Assembly: GCA_047616645.1 (NCBI GenBank) | Contig: JBLHIH010000003.1 | Coordinates: forward strand, 1-64,000 | Direction: 5' to 3' | Source: JAHRVQ01 sp047616645 | GTDB taxonomy: Bacteria > Pseudomonadota > Gammaproteobacteria > Pseudomonadales > Azotimanducaceae | DNA: 64,000 bases | Part shown: one piece after another, positions 43,783 to 52,439 of the stretch | Layout: each line of letters opens with the position of its first letter | Numbering within the stretch: the stretch's first letter is position 1 | Notes under the pieces: model-generated | Databases searched by the model: none | What the model was told of the DNA's origin: nothing | Seen by the model: only the letters and a program-made list of their open reading frames with translations | Position numbers and translations under genes: made by a program

Positions 43783-44670
43783 ATGAACAAGAATACTTTG
43801 TTTTCAATTGGACTGCTTATCACTGGATCATGTGCTGCAAGTTCTCTCCTTGCGGGAGAAGAAATTGATCTCACTCAATCTGCTGCACCCGATGGGCTCG
43901 TGAAAATCAACAGCGTTCGAGGCGATGTAAGTATTGTTGGCTGGGATAAGGATCAAATCTCCATAGTAGGAGAGTTGGATGACCTGGCTAAGGAACTTAT
44001 TTTCGAAGTTAATGGTGATCGGGCTGTTATCAAGGTTGTGATGCCCGGTGGTAGTGTTAATTGGGGCGATGGTTCAGATCTTGATATTCGAGTCCCTAAA
44101 GGAAGCCGTGTAGATTTTGTTGGCATCTCTACCGACACCGTCACTGAAAATATACTCGGAGGCGTAAGAATTAACTCTGTGAGCGGCGATATCAAATCCA
44201 GCAATCTGCAGGGTCATCTGATGTTAAGTGCAGTGAGCGGGAGGATAGTGATTGAGGATTGCAAAGGAAGGCTTCGCTCTTCTTCAGTTATCGGGGATGT
44301 GGATGTGCTTTCCCATATCGGTGAAATAGATCTAGAGACAGGTTCAGGCGATGTTGAAATTCAATTAGTCGAAAATCGAAATTTACGCATAAAATCTATT
44401 AGCGGGAAAATTGATGTTGTCAGTGATTTGATGAGTGGCGCTTTGGTCGATATTCAGAGCATTAGTGGCGAGATAGAATTGGAGTTAAGTGGAGATATTG
44501 GTGCGGAATTTGATATTAATGCAGGTAGGAGCGGTAATATTAACAACGATCTATCTGAAGACGAAGTCTTTAAAACACGCAATGGCCGCGAAACCTTAAA
44601 AATGATGCTCGGAGATGGATCAGCGCAGGTCCGAATAAAAACTGTTTCAGCTAATATAAAACTTGAGTAA
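43783..44670 (+). CDS. DUF4097-type secreted beta-helical protein
   Basis: A 295-residue protein with a signal peptide (to about residue 25, ending SLLAGE). Many short repeats of the form S-V/I-S-G-x-I/V (for example VSGDIKSSNLQG, VSGRIVIEDCKG, ISGKIDVVS, ISGEIELELSG) indicate the parallel beta structure of DUF4097 putative adhesins. The molecular function is unknown. The membrane TPR protein gene starts six bases downstream, so the two are probably co-expressed. Confidence 0.85.
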   Translation: MNKNTLFSIGLLITGSCAASSLLAGEEIDLTQSAAPDGLVKINSVRGDVSIVGWDKDQISIVGELDDLAKELIFEVNGDRAVIKVVMPGGSVNWGDGSDLDIRVPKGSRVDFVGISTDTVTENILGGVRINSVSGDIKSSNLQGHLMLSAVSGRIVIEDCKGRLRSSSVIGDVDVLSHIGEIDLETGSGDVEIQLVENRNLRIKSISGKIDVVSDLMSGALVDIQSISGEIELELSGDIGAEFDINAGRSGNINNDLSEDEVFKTRNGRETLKMMLGDGSAQVRIKTVSANIKLE

Positions 44671-44676
44671 TTAGTC

Positions 44677-46902
44677 GTGGCAGAAACTGGATTAAAAAAA
44701 CTTTTTGAAGCCTACAAGCGCAGACGGGTATTCCGTGTTACTGCGCTTTATGTGATTGCGTTTTGGCCCCTTATACAATTGGTTGATATTCTATCTTCGC
44801 CATTAGAAATACCCGATTATTTTATGCGATATTTGGTATTTGGTTTTTTTGGCGGTCTCCCCTTTGTATTGATGTTTGCTTGGCTGTATGACTTTCGTAG
44901 CGGTGATATTAAAGTTGGCAAAGGTGAACCCCAGTTGGCTTTGCTGGGCTCAAAGACTGAATTCACATTTATTGCCGCATTAGTTGTTGTGGTTTCTGCT
45001 TTATTCTTTGTGCAGTTGTCTATTGATGACGCCGAAGAAACAGCATCCAATGTAGTAAGAGAGAGTGATATCACGCCAGTAGCTATCTTAGGCGAATCCT
45101 TGGTAAGGACTTTTGATTCTATCGCTGTACTTCCTTTTGTCAGTTTTAGTCTTGAAACGCGAGACCAGTTTTTTGCCGATGGTTTAACTGAGGAATTACT
45201 CAATGTGCTTTCAAGAGTACCGAAGTTAAAAGTCGCTGCGAGAACGTCCTCCTTTGCCTATAAGGGGGTACGTAAGAACGTTCAGATAATCGGTAATGAA
45301 TTGGGCGTATCGACAATTTTGGAAGGTAGTGTTCGAAAAAATGATGTAGACGATACGATACGTATCACCGCTCAGTTGATTGATGTCAGCAATGGTGCTC
45401 ATCTTTGGTCGAAGACATTTGATCGAGAATTTAAAGATGTATTCAAAATTCAAGATGAGATTTCTCGTGCGGTTGTGGATCAGCTGAAAGTTACCTTGGG
45501 CGCTAAGATCGAATTGCAACCCAGAAATAAATCAGCTAACCCTGAAGCGCTTATTGCATTTAGTATGGGACAAGCTGCCTTATCAAAGCGCACGGAAGAA
45601 GGCCTTAGAGACGCAGGGAAGTATTTTCAAGAAGCGCTTAGCGCAGATCCCAATTACGCTTTAGCCTATACAGGTCTCGCGGATGCGAATACGCTATTGG
45701 TGAATTATGGTTTTGTTGACGCAGCGGACGGATTACCCAAAGCTGAAGATGCCGTTAGTGCCGCGCTAGAACTCGATCCAAATCTAGGAATAGCTTGGGC
45801 GAGTAGAGGTTTAATACTCAGTCAGCAAAAAGAGAAGTCGGCTGCAGAAAGTGCCCTCTTAAAAGCGATAGAGCTTAATCCAAATTATGCTATGGCTTAT
45901 ATGTGGTATGCCAGTATTCAGCCTGTAGACAGTGATAGATTATCCTATTACCAACAAGCATTCTCTTTAGATCCAAAATCTGCCGTTGCAGGATTTAATG
46001 TTGCAAGCTTACTAGTAAGAGAGGGACGAGATGCTGAGGCAATGGATGTGTTTAGTCAAATAGTAGAAGCTGATCCATTTTACGCGAAAGCGTATATACT
46101 TGTTGCCCGCATGAGTAATAACCGGGGTCAGATTGCGGAAGCAATAAGGCAATATAGAAGAAGTTATGACTTAAATAATGATGCTTTAATAGCGGTGCAG
46201 ATAGCAGGTCTTTATAGTGACATAGGTGATTTTAAAGCTGCTGATAGGTGGTTTGCGCTTGCAGAGGATGAACTCCCAGAGAAATACCGCTCACGATTTA
46301 CTTTGATCAAAGCCCAGCGCTACGCTGCTGAGGGAGATAGTTCGGCAGCGAGTACCCATTTACAGGCACTTTTTGAACGGGAGATAAAAGATCAAAGTGA
46401 TTATTATCTTAGATCACTCGCGGCCTATTACGACCAGGACTTTGAAGGCGCGGTAGCGTTATACGAAGAATCTATAGCGTCTCCTATAGAGGGTATGGAC
46501 GATGACGTAAAGTCCGAGGTGCTAGCTGTCGCGAAAATAGTGGTTGCTTACGCTTATAAGAAACATGGAAGATTAGATGAATCAATTGCCTTAAGAACTG
46601 AAGCTGAACAAGCCATAAATCAAATAAAAGAAGGTGATGAAGGTTATTCCGCAGAAAACTGGTATCACAAGGCTCAGATAGCAGCGCTAAAAAATGATGA
46701 CGAAAATGTACGTCAGCTTATGCAAAAAGCGATCGACGAGGGCTGGAGAGATTTTTGGTTACCAGGTCTCGATCCACTTATGCAGGACTACAGAGGCGAC
46801 ACGCTAATTCAATCTATGCTAGCTGGACTTGAAACTCGTATGAGTATTATTCGAGAACAATTTGAAGTAGAAGCACAATTTGCCAGTCGTTGGGATGACT
46901 AA
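44677..46902 (+). CDS. Membrane-anchored FlgO-like/TPR protein
   Basis: A 741-residue protein. A basic N-terminus (KRRRVFRV) leads to three predicted membrane helices (about 20-40, 50-70 and 93-112). A FlgO-like domain follows (about 148-285: SIAVLPFVSFS, FADGLTEELLNVLSRVPKLK, LEGSVRKNDD-like VRKNDVDD) and then TPR repeats to about residue 640. The family resembles CadC/cyclase-type sensors in which the DNA-binding or cyclase domain is absent. It probably acts as a periplasmic-facing scaffold or sensor. It starts with GTG six bases after the DUF4097 gene. Confidence 0.85.
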   Translation: MAETGLKKLFEAYKRRRVFRVTALYVIAFWPLIQLVDILSSPLEIPDYFMRYLVFGFFGGLPFVLMFAWLYDFRSGDIKVGKGEPQLALLGSKTEFTFIAALVVVVSALFFVQLSIDDAEETASNVVRESDITPVAILGESLVRTFDSIAVLPFVSFSLETRDQFFADGLTEELLNVLSRVPKLKVAARTSSFAYKGVRKNVQIIGNELGVSTILEGSVRKNDVDDTIRITAQLIDVSNGAHLWSKTFDREFKDVFKIQDEISRAVVDQLKVTLGAKIELQPRNKSANPEALIAFSMGQAALSKRTEEGLRDAGKYFQEALSADPNYALAYTGLADANTLLVNYGFVDAADGLPKAEDAVSAALELDPNLGIAWASRGLILSQQKEKSAAESALLKAIELNPNYAMAYMWYASIQPVDSDRLSYYQQAFSLDPKSAVAGFNVASLLVREGRDAEAMDVFSQIVEADPFYAKAYILVARMSNNRGQIAEAIRQYRRSYDLNNDALIAVQIAGLYSDIGDFKAADRWFALAEDELPEKYRSRFTLIKAQRYAAEGDSSAASTHLQALFEREIKDQSDYYLRSLAAYYDQDFEGAVALYEESIASPIEGMDDDVKSEVLAVAKIVVAYAYKKHGRLDESIALRTEAEQAINQIKEGDEGYSAENWYHKAQIAALKNDDENVRQLMQKAIDEGWRDFWLPGLDPLMQDYRGDTLIQSMLAGLETRMSIIREQFEVEAQFASRWDD

Positions 46903-46989
46903 AATATAACCCGACAAAAGATATCAATTTGAAGACAGCCAATGTCGTCAATAAACTATATTAGAGGTCTGCGGTAAGATGGTAATGCT

Positions 46990-47841
46990 GTGAATAAGAA
47001 TGCTAAACAAGTACATGATGAAGCCTGCGCCGCCGGAGAAAAAAGTTATATAGATCCTATTACGGGATATGTAGTCTTCACTCGTTTGGGCTTGTTGGCG
47101 CGTTCCAAGTGTTGTGGTTGTGCTTGTCGTCATTGTCCATTTCAGCATGAAAAAGTGCCTATCTTACAACGCGCAAAAAAAATTCAGCAAGCAGCGTATT
47201 TAACAAATGAGAATTTGGTAGATAATAAAAAAAGCAGTGACGTCGTATTTTGGAGTGGCGGAAAAGATAGCTTTCTTGCCCTACGTGCCATGCAAAAAGC
47301 GTTACGCGAAAAACCTCGAGTAGGTGAAGAAGGTGAAGACCGTACTCAAATAATTTTGCTGACAACATTTGATGCGACCAATAGGCAAGTAGCCCATCAA
47401 GAAATCAGCATAGCTGACATTGTTCAACAGGTAAGCGCATTAGGTTTGCCCTTGGTAGGTGTTCCTCTGCATTCAGGATTGTCTTATGTGGATCAGATAG
47501 AGCTTGGTTTAAAGATAATTCCAGCGATTGAGAGAATCGCTTTTGGTGATTTACATCTTGAGCATATTAAGGAATGGAGGACTAGGAATTTAAGCCCGAT
47601 TGCCGAATCTTTGGGCGCTAAGCTCTACTATCCACTGTGGAATGTGAGCTATGAAGATTTGCTTGATGATTTGGCGCTTAGTGCTGTCCCTTGTATTATT
47701 TGTGCTGCTCCAGATGAAGCGCTTACAGGCAAAATTTTAGGGCATAAGTTTAATAGAAATTTTATTAAGACTCTCCCAGAGTCAGTTGACAAATTTGGTG
47801 AGAATGGTGAGTTTCATACCGTAATGAAAACCTGGGAATAA
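46990..47841 (+). CDS. DUF5522 cysteine motif fused to a Dph6-like PP-loop ATPase
   Basis: A 283-residue protein in two parts. Residues 18-52 carry YIDPITGYVVFTRLGLLARS followed by a cysteine cluster (Cys41, 42, 44, 46, 49 in KCCGCACRHCPF), as in DUF5522. Residues from about 84 form an adenine-nucleotide alpha-hydrolase of the diphthine-ammonia-ligase-like family, with the PP-loop SGGKDS at 89-94 and the C-terminal NGEFHT motif. Diphthamide does not occur in bacteria, so the PP-loop part must modify something else. The cysteine part may bind zinc or an iron-sulfur cluster. The GTG start is the only good choice. Confidence 0.85.
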   Translation: MNKNAKQVHDEACAAGEKSYIDPITGYVVFTRLGLLARSKCCGCACRHCPFQHEKVPILQRAKKIQQAAYLTNENLVDNKKSSDVVFWSGGKDSFLALRAMQKALREKPRVGEEGEDRTQIILLTTFDATNRQVAHQEISIADIVQQVSALGLPLVGVPLHSGLSYVDQIELGLKIIPAIERIAFGDLHLEHIKEWRTRNLSPIAESLGAKLYYPLWNVSYEDLLDDLALSAVPCIICAAPDEALTGKILGHKFNRNFIKTLPESVDKFGENGEFHTVMKTWE

Positions 47842-47941
47842 GATTCTTTTGGTTGGATGTAGCAAAACCATAAATATGTTAGGTGATAAAAATGTCCCTG
47901 GGACGCCTAGTTCAATTTTTTAGTCTATGGACACACGATAA

Positions 47942-48376
47942 TTAAACCATTCCTAATATGCCGCGAATAGTCATAGCAAGTAAGGCTGCAGTGCCAAGGC
48001 CAAATATTAAAAAGCGCACGAGTACTGTATTGGTAGTTGCGTGAGCTATACTGTGAACAACACGAGAGCCAACATAGAACCACGCTAACATTGTATTAAT
48101 ATCATCTCCTAATCCAGCGACCGCCAATGTGATAGCAACGGCGTAAAAGACAGTAGGTTGTTCCATTAGATGATTGTAGTTGTCAGCTTTCCATTGAACT
48201 TCTTTAGGTAGTTGATCACCTAATTCCGCTGTCCTTTGACCCGCATCTGGGCCTAGTTTTGCAGCTGCTATCGCAGGCAGCCTTGTGACAACCGTCCATG
48301 CCAACATGACAAAAGTCCAAAGACCTAAACATAGTATCGGTAGTAAAATTGGCGAGGCTCCAAGAGAATCCAACAT
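47942..48376 (-). CDS. MAPEG-family membrane protein
   Basis: A 144-residue protein with four predicted membrane helices; RTAELGDQLPKEVQWKADNY and the arginine-containing YVGSRVVHS match MAPEG proteins, which include microsomal glutathione transferases and eicosanoid enzymes. Catalysis in the bacterial relatives is mostly untested. I use the ATG at 48376, which has AGGA upstream; a frame starting at 48409 adds 11 unlikely residues. Confidence 0.85.
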   Translation of the reverse strand: MLDSLGASPILLPILCLGLWTFVMLAWTVVTRLPAIAAAKLGPDAGQRTAELGDQLPKEVQWKADNYNHLMEQPTVFYAVAITLAVAGLGDDINTMLAWFYVGSRVVHSIAHATTNTVLVRFLIFGLGTAALLAMTIRGILGMV

Positions 48377-48586
48377 AGGGTTTAATCCTTTATTATTGTA
48401 GGGGCACATTATGCCGGGTTGTTTGTTTAGAAGTAAATAAAGGGTCTTACTTCTGAGTGTTATTTATGCCTATTTACATAAAGATTGTGATGCTTGTTGT
48501 CGTTTGGTCCCACATAGGCTTGAAACATCTTTTTTTTGCTGATACTTTCGTTACACGAAAGTCAAGCTAAAACGCAAAGGCACCAT

Positions 48587-49510
48587 ATGGCAAAAGCAAA
48601 ACACCAAATTTTGATAGTCGATGATGTAGCTGATATTCACGCTGTTACCCAACTTGGGCTCCGAGGTTTAAAATATAATGGAAAGCGATGTGAATTTCTT
48701 TCTGCCTATACTGGGAATGAGGCCTTGGAAATGCTCCGTCAGAACCCAGATATTGCAGTCGTATTGTTAGATGTAGTGATGGAAACCGATCACGCGGGTC
48801 TTGATGCGTGCAGAAGTATTCGTAATGATCTAGGTAACACCATGGCGCGCATCATCTTACGTACTGGTCAACCGGGTATGTGTCCCGAGAAAGAGACTAT
48901 TGATAATTATGATATCGACGGTTATCTCGCGAAAACGGAAATCACAGCTACAAAACTCTATACCACTGTTCGGACGGCACTTAAGGCATGGAGTGAGTTA
49001 ATGGAATTAGAGCGTCATAAGGCGAGTTTGGCGCTTATCCATGATTGTGCGATGTCTTTTCATTCATATGATCCTTTGGAAAAAGCATTGGATAGAATAC
49101 TAAATGCCTCTGCAACAATTGCAGGGAGTGAGTTTGCTATTTTGACCCTTGAAACTGTTGGGGAGGCAGAAGCCGCTAAACAATACCAAATGCACTTGGC
49201 CAGTCCCCGTGAGAATTTAAGAGAACAAATTGAAGATGTTACTTTACGTGTAAATGAGCTTGTTCAGTACGAAGCACAAGCCACAGCAATTGAAGCTGTA
49301 GACGGAATGGTCTTCTCCTTTGCTCTCCTCCGAGAACTAGGACATGGTTGGATTTATATCGAAGTAAAGGAATTAGATGACCTCCAACAGCAAGCTTTGT
49401 CTTTATTGTGTGGTCATGCTGCAAATGCCCTCTATTCAACAGTAGCGCAAGGGATGTTGATTGCCAGGCAGGATAAAGATGATGATGACTTTAATCTGAT
49501 GGCTATCTAA
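48587..49510 (+). CDS. Response regulator with REC and DUF3369 domains
   Basis: About 307 residues from the ATG at 48587 (AAAGG six bases upstream). The receiver domain has ILIVDDVADIH (acidic pocket), the phospho-acceptor in VVLLDVVME, a threonine/arginine switch in IILRTGQPG and the lysine in YLAKTEIT. The rest matches DUF3369, a GAF-like domain often found between REC and HD-GYP domains. No DNA-binding or HD-GYP output is present. It is 48 bp upstream of the transporter-kinase gene and is the likely partner of that kinase; output would be through protein contact. Confidence 0.88.
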   Translation: MAKAKHQILIVDDVADIHAVTQLGLRGLKYNGKRCEFLSAYTGNEALEMLRQNPDIAVVLLDVVMETDHAGLDACRSIRNDLGNTMARIILRTGQPGMCPEKETIDNYDIDGYLAKTEITATKLYTTVRTALKAWSELMELERHKASLALIHDCAMSFHSYDPLEKALDRILNASATIAGSEFAILTLETVGEAEAAKQYQMHLASPRENLREQIEDVTLRVNELVQYEAQATAIEAVDGMVFSFALLRELGHGWIYIEVKELDDLQQQALSLLCGHAANALYSTVAQGMLIARQDKDDDDFNLMAI

Positions 49511-49558
49511 ATTATTTCGTAAGGCTCGGTACTGATAATAATAATAAGAAGGTGATTG

Positions 49559-52396
49559 ATGGAGCAAACGCTGTTGCAGAATAAAGATTCGCAGAATGAA
49601 AGCGCTCGTGCAAATAAAGCACTTTTTCTGACAACCTTATCCTTTTCGGTATGTTTTGCTTGCTGGGTTATCAATGCAATGTTGGTAACTTATCTTGTTC
49701 AAAATGCTATATTTGAATTTTCTGCTCAACAAGTTGGCTGGCTAATTGCCACGCCGATTCTAACAGGCGCAATTAGCCGAGTCCCCTTGGGTATACTAAC
49801 GGATAAACATGGTGGTCGAATCATCATGACAATCCTTATGTTGGTCTGTGCTTTGCCTATGTTTTTATTATCGCAAGCGAGTAGTTTTACAGGTTTTCTA
49901 TTATGTAGTTTAGGTTTTGGTTTGTGCGGTGGTGGCTTTGCCGTTGGAGCGGGTTATGTATCAGCCTGGTTTCCATCTGAAAAACAAGGCACGGTGCTTG
50001 GGATTTTTGGAATGGGAAATGCCGGTGCAGCTATTACCAGTCTTGCAGCGCCGCAATTATTAACTTATCTATCCAAAAACAGTGTGCCCGCAGAATCCTG
50101 GCAATCTCTGCCACAAATCTACGCCGTCGTACTTGTTATCACGGCGCTAGTATTCTTCATTGGAAGTGAATCGAGATTAGTAGCCGATTCAAGTGAAAAG
50201 TCATTAGCGCAAAGACTTGAACCCTTAAAATCGATGATCGTTTGGCGGTTTGGCCTCTATTACGCGCTTCTTTTTGGCTCATTTGTTGCGATGTCACAAT
50301 GGCTAGTACCTTATACGGTGAATGTTTACCAAATCAGTCTTGCACAAGCAGGTGTATTGGCTGCAGTTTTTAGTTTGCCCTCTGGGATAATTAGAGCATT
50401 AGGCGGTTGGTTGTCGGATCGATATGGTGCACGTGCATTGATGTATACGGTCTTCATGGGTTGCGCAATATCGTGTGCCTTATTGTCAATACCAAAAATG
50501 GACATTTTTACGCCTGGGGTTGGAATAAGTTCGAAGCAATCTGGGACGGTGTTCGAAGTAGGTCAAAATTTGATAGTCATTAGTGATCGAACTTATGAGG
50601 TGAATCCTCGGCCATTAGCGCTTGCTGCTGAGATTGATGCAGAAACGAACAGCTTTTTCTTACCTAAGCTGCAAACTTGGCAACAGCCCAAGGTCGAGGT
50701 AGGTGACATAGTCACTAAGGATCAACTTATCGCGTCGGGAGTAAGCAATCTTTACTATCCAGCAAACTTTTGGATATTCGCTGTCCTGGTTTTCATTTTC
50801 GGCATCCTGACTGGTGTAGGCAAGGCCGGTGTTTTCAAGTTTATCCCTGATCACTTTCCAAATGACGTGGGGACAGTTGCTGGTATCGTAGGATTAATCG
50901 GTGCTATGGGTGGATTTATTTTACCTATGGTGTTCAGCGTCTTACTGGGTGCTACAGGGATATGGGCAACTTGCTGGATAGTCCTAACCATTTTGTCGAT
51001 TGTTTGTTTGATTTGGATGCAAATAAATATCTCTCGGATTATGGAGATCGAGGTTCCTAATCTTGCAAAGCTCATTGAGAGTAGCTCGCATAGACTTATT
51101 CCTGACACTGTTGATTATCGTTCACACGTTCCTACAAATGTTGAAACGCTTTTACAGGGACTACCGTTCTTTCATGACCTTACTCACGAAGAATTACACT
51201 CGGTTGCACAAATTGGAGAGTTTAAGTCTTTGGGAGAGGGTGAGCTGGTTTTCAAGCAAGGCGATCCAGGTGATGCCCTATATGTTGTGATAACGGGCAA
51301 GGTGGAAATCTTTTTGATTGGAGAAGATGATCAGCAAATTGATTTAGCAGAACTAGGCGATGGATCCTATTTTGGCGACTTAGCATTAATAGATGGCCAG
51401 CCGCGCTCGGCTAGTGCAAGAACAATTGAAGTATGTGAATTCTTTTTGGTCGGTCGCAAGCAATTTTTGTCATTAATGACAGATTCTCCCCGTATATTAG
51501 CGGATGTTTTGATAGGTCTATCTGAGCATATTAGAAATACAAATCAGCGTTACGTCGACATTAACGAAAAGAAAGAGCGTCTACAAATTCAAGCTGAGTT
51601 AGATCGTCATCAATCGATTGCGGAAATGGTTGCTGGCGTTGCTCATGAGATAAACACGCCTCTTGGTATAGTCAATCATGCGGCGAGTATTATTACCGAA
51701 GAGGTTAATTCGAAAACAATAGAAGAAATCGCAAAAGATGAGGATGCCGAAGAAGTTTTGGAAGGTGTAGCCTTAGCGGCACGGTTAATTCAAGATAACA
51801 TCAGCCGAGCAGACAAGCTCATTACTTCTTTCAAAAATCTCTCGGTAAGACAAATCGTGGATCAAAAAGAAGAAATTCGGATCAGTGAAGTTATTGATGA
51901 TGTCTTACGTCTTTATGGCCTAAAAGCACAGGCGTCAAACTTAGGTCTGGAGTTTGAGAACCAACTGGGAGAAGAAGATGTTTGGGATGGTTATCCAGGG
52001 CCGCTGAGCCAGATTTTACTGAATATTATTTCCAATGCCGATCGATACGCCTATCCAGAAGGTGGTGGTGGCCGCTTGGACGTGCTGCTAAAAAGTGCAG
52101 GGCCCAGTAATCCAAAGTACGACTATATAATTTCTCTCAACGATTACGGTGTGGGTATAAAGGATGAGGATAAAGAAAAGGTATTTGAAGCATTCTATAC
52201 TACGGGTCGATCGATCGGCGGTAGCGGTATCGGATTATCTGTAGTATATAATCTTGTTACTTTTCAATTGGATGGCAATGTGGAAGTCGATTCTACCTTA
52301 GGTGAAGGAAGCCAGTTCATAATATATTTACCAAAGGTCGTTAAAGAAAAACAACAGCAAACTCATCTCGTAAAAGAAATTCAAAAACCAACATAA
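49559..52396 (+). CDS. NarK-type transporter fused to cyclic-nucleotide-binding and histidine-kinase domains
   Basis: A 945-residue three-part fusion. Residues 1 to about 500 are a major-facilitator protein of the nitrate/nitrite porter (NNP) group: SRVPLGILTDKHGGR and RALGGWLSDRYGAR carry the two arginines typical of anion-binding helices, and CGGGFAVGAGYVSAWFP with GIFGMGNAG is the NNP signature. A non-membrane insert of about 85 residues (after KMDIFTPG, including VEVGDIVTKDQLIASG) is lipoyl-domain-like and probably periplasmic. Next comes a CRP-type cyclic-nucleotide-binding domain (about 525-650, FKQGDPGDALYVV and DGQPRSASART). The C-terminal kinase has HEINTPLG with His696, N box LLNIISNADRYA, G1 DYGVGI and G2 GSGIGLSV. 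AGAAGG precedes the ATG. It appears to sense through transport. Confidence 0.92.
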   Translation: MEQTLLQNKDSQNESARANKALFLTTLSFSVCFACWVINAMLVTYLVQNAIFEFSAQQVGWLIATPILTGAISRVPLGILTDKHGGRIIMTILMLVCALPMFLLSQASSFTGFLLCSLGFGLCGGGFAVGAGYVSAWFPSEKQGTVLGIFGMGNAGAAITSLAAPQLLTYLSKNSVPAESWQSLPQIYAVVLVITALVFFIGSESRLVADSSEKSLAQRLEPLKSMIVWRFGLYYALLFGSFVAMSQWLVPYTVNVYQISLAQAGVLAAVFSLPSGIIRALGGWLSDRYGARALMYTVFMGCAISCALLSIPKMDIFTPGVGISSKQSGTVFEVGQNLIVISDRTYEVNPRPLALAAEIDAETNSFFLPKLQTWQQPKVEVGDIVTKDQLIASGVSNLYYPANFWIFAVLVFIFGILTGVGKAGVFKFIPDHFPNDVGTVAGIVGLIGAMGGFILPMVFSVLLGATGIWATCWIVLTILSIVCLIWMQINISRIMEIEVPNLAKLIESSSHRLIPDTVDYRSHVPTNVETLLQGLPFFHDLTHEELHSVAQIGEFKSLGEGELVFKQGDPGDALYVVITGKVEIFLIGEDDQQIDLAELGDGSYFGDLALIDGQPRSASARTIEVCEFFLVGRKQFLSLMTDSPRILADVLIGLSEHIRNTNQRYVDINEKKERLQIQAELDRHQSIAEMVAGVAHEINTPLGIVNHAASIITEEVNSKTIEEIAKDEDAEEVLEGVALAARLIQDNISRADKLITSFKNLSVRQIVDQKEEIRISEVIDDVLRLYGLKAQASNLGLEFENQLGEEDVWDGYPGPLSQILLNIISNADRYAYPEGGGGRLDVLLKSAGPSNPKYDYIISLNDYGVGIKDEDKEKVFEAFYTTGRSIGGSGIGLSVVYNLVTFQLDGNVEVDSTLGEGSQFIIYLPKVVKEKQQQTHLVKEIQKPT

Positions 52397-52439
52397 GTCT
52401 TAATTTGGCAATGAGATAAGGAAGGGTATTTATCGCTTT

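Noticed and set aside
46990..47841. Calling the PP-loop protein a diphthine-ammonia ligase by function
   Set aside because: Bacteria lack diphthamide, so only the family similarity is stated.
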